Shown: in pieces, positions 6,397 through 6,961 of the stretch
How positions within the stretch are numbered: the first letter of the stretch is position 1
Layout of the letters: each line of letters begins with the position of its first letter
Source: Dehalococcoidales bacterium
Lineage (GTDB): Bacteria; Chloroflexota; Dehalococcoidia; Dehalococcoidales; UBA5760
NCBI GenBank assembly: GCA_016931015.1
Contig: JAFGFP010000112.1
Coordinates: forward strand, 1 to 6,961
Length of the DNA stretch: 6,961 bases
Direction of reading: 5' to 3'
Made by a program: the position numbers and the translations under genes
Notes under the pieces: generated by a model
The model's database searches: none
What the model saw: only the letters and a program-made list of their open reading frames with translations
What the model was told of the DNA's origin: nothing

Positions 6397-6961
6397 GTGG
6401 TAACAAGGTCAGTCCCGGAGCGGGCCTTCCTGGTGGCGGTGGCCGGTAAGGGGAGTAACCGTGGATGGTCGGCCGAGGACTCGATAGAGGAGCTGGCGCA
6501 GCTAGCGGGTACGGCCGGCGTTACTGTGGTGGGGAGGCTAATCCAGCGATTACCTGTGCCTTCGAAGACGCACTATCTCGGTCGGGGTAAGCTGGACGAG
6601 CTCCTGGCTCTGAAGGCCGGGGCCGGCTACGACGTGGTCGTTTTCGACGACGAGCTCTCTCCGATTCAGCAGCGGAACCTGGAAGAGATTCTGGGGGTCA
6701 AGGTAATCGACCGCTCCGCCCTGATACTGGATATCTTCGCCAGGCGGGCGCATACCCGCGAGGGGAAATTACAGGTGGAGCTGGCTCAGCATCAGTACCT
6801 TCTGCCGCGTCTGGTGGGACAGTGGAGCCACCTGGAGAGGTTGGGTGGGGGCATCGGCACCCGGGGCCCCGGAGAGTCTCAGCTTGAGACCGACCGCCGT
6901 CTCATCCGGCGTAAGATTCAGCACCTCGAGCGGGAAATCGAGCAGGTAAAGAAGCACCGCA
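6397..6961 (+). CDS. hflX: ribosome-associated GTPase HflX, 5' part only
   Basis: HflX is a GTPase that binds the large ribosomal subunit and splits stalled or stress-damaged ribosomes. The window holds 188 codons and one further base, so the gene is cut by the right edge. What is seen is the N-terminal nucleotide-binding domain and linker: GRGKLDEL at 62-69, VVFDDELSPIQQRNLE at 81-96, VIDRSALILDIFARRAHTRE at 103-122, LQVELAQHQYLLPRL at 125-139, the glycine-rich GGGIGTRGPGESQLETDRR at 150-168, and the start of the coiled-coil helix (about 169-188). The G domain (Walker A onward) lies beyond the window. One position reads Ser where the common motif has Thr (GPGETQLETDRR). GTG at 6397 is the conservative start; ATT at 6382 would add five residues. 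No terminator separates it from dapL. Confidence 0.95.
   Translation, partial: MVTRSVPERAFLVAVAGKGSNRGWSAEDSIEELAQLAGTAGVTVVGRLIQRLPVPSKTHYLGRGKLDELLALKAGAGYDVVVFDDELSPIQQRNLEEILGVKVIDRSALILDIFARRAHTREGKLQVELAQHQYLLPRLVGQWSHLERLGGGIGTRGPGESQLETDRRLIRRKIQHLEREIEQVKKHR

Noticed and set aside
1..6961. Mobile element, CRISPR array, toxin-antitoxin or defence system
   Set aside because: No inverted terminal repeats, transposase, integrase, spaced direct repeats or small paired genes were seen. Every base from 124 to 6363 is in or directly beside a housekeeping gene.

Overview
The window carries seven genes, all on the + strand and packed almost without gaps, in a GC-rich genome. In order they are pgk, apgM (archaeal-type cofactor-independent phosphoglycerate mutase), tpiA, miaA, dapF, dapL and the 5' part of hflX. 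The archaeal-type mutase, the direct diaminopimelate aminotransferase DapL and this gene order suggest a bacterium of the Chloroflexota, probably class Dehalococcoidia. That placement is inferred from remembered family traits, not from any search.

Layout: bases 1-123 form a more AT-rich leader. It holds a possible -10 element, a short stem-loop and a strong ribosome binding site in front of a TTG-started pgk. From 124 to 3370 lie three enzymes of triose-phosphate and phosphoglycerate metabolism. From 3372 to 4331 comes the tRNA prenyltransferase gene miaA. From 4297 to 6363 lie the last two steps of meso-diaminopimelate synthesis, dapF and dapL. The hflX GTPase gene begins after a short gap and runs off the right edge. 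Spacings are 2 bp, 11 bp, 1 bp, a 35 bp overlap, 0 bp and 33 bp, so a single long transcript with coupled translation is likely. No terminator was seen between any of the genes.

Functionally, TpiA, Pgk and ApgM interconvert triose phosphates and 3-/2-phosphoglycerate. Glyceraldehyde-3-phosphate dehydrogenase and enolase must be encoded elsewhere. DapL makes LL-diaminopimelate directly from tetrahydrodipicolinate and DapF epimerises it to the meso form, for lysine and, if present, peptidoglycan. MiaA and HflX serve tRNA modification and ribosome maintenance; miaA and hflX are also neighbours in many other bacteria, though here dapF and dapL lie between them.

This is mainly a housekeeping region, and I see no mobile element, CRISPR array, defence locus or undescribed multi-gene system. 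The most unusual signal is an extra ~24-residue segment in triosephosphate isomerase that looks like a diverged tandem duplication of the beta2-alpha2 part of the barrel. Lesser points are a Ser in place of the usual Asp in the GGGD nucleotide loop of Pgk, the leader stem-loop, and an unclear start for hflX.
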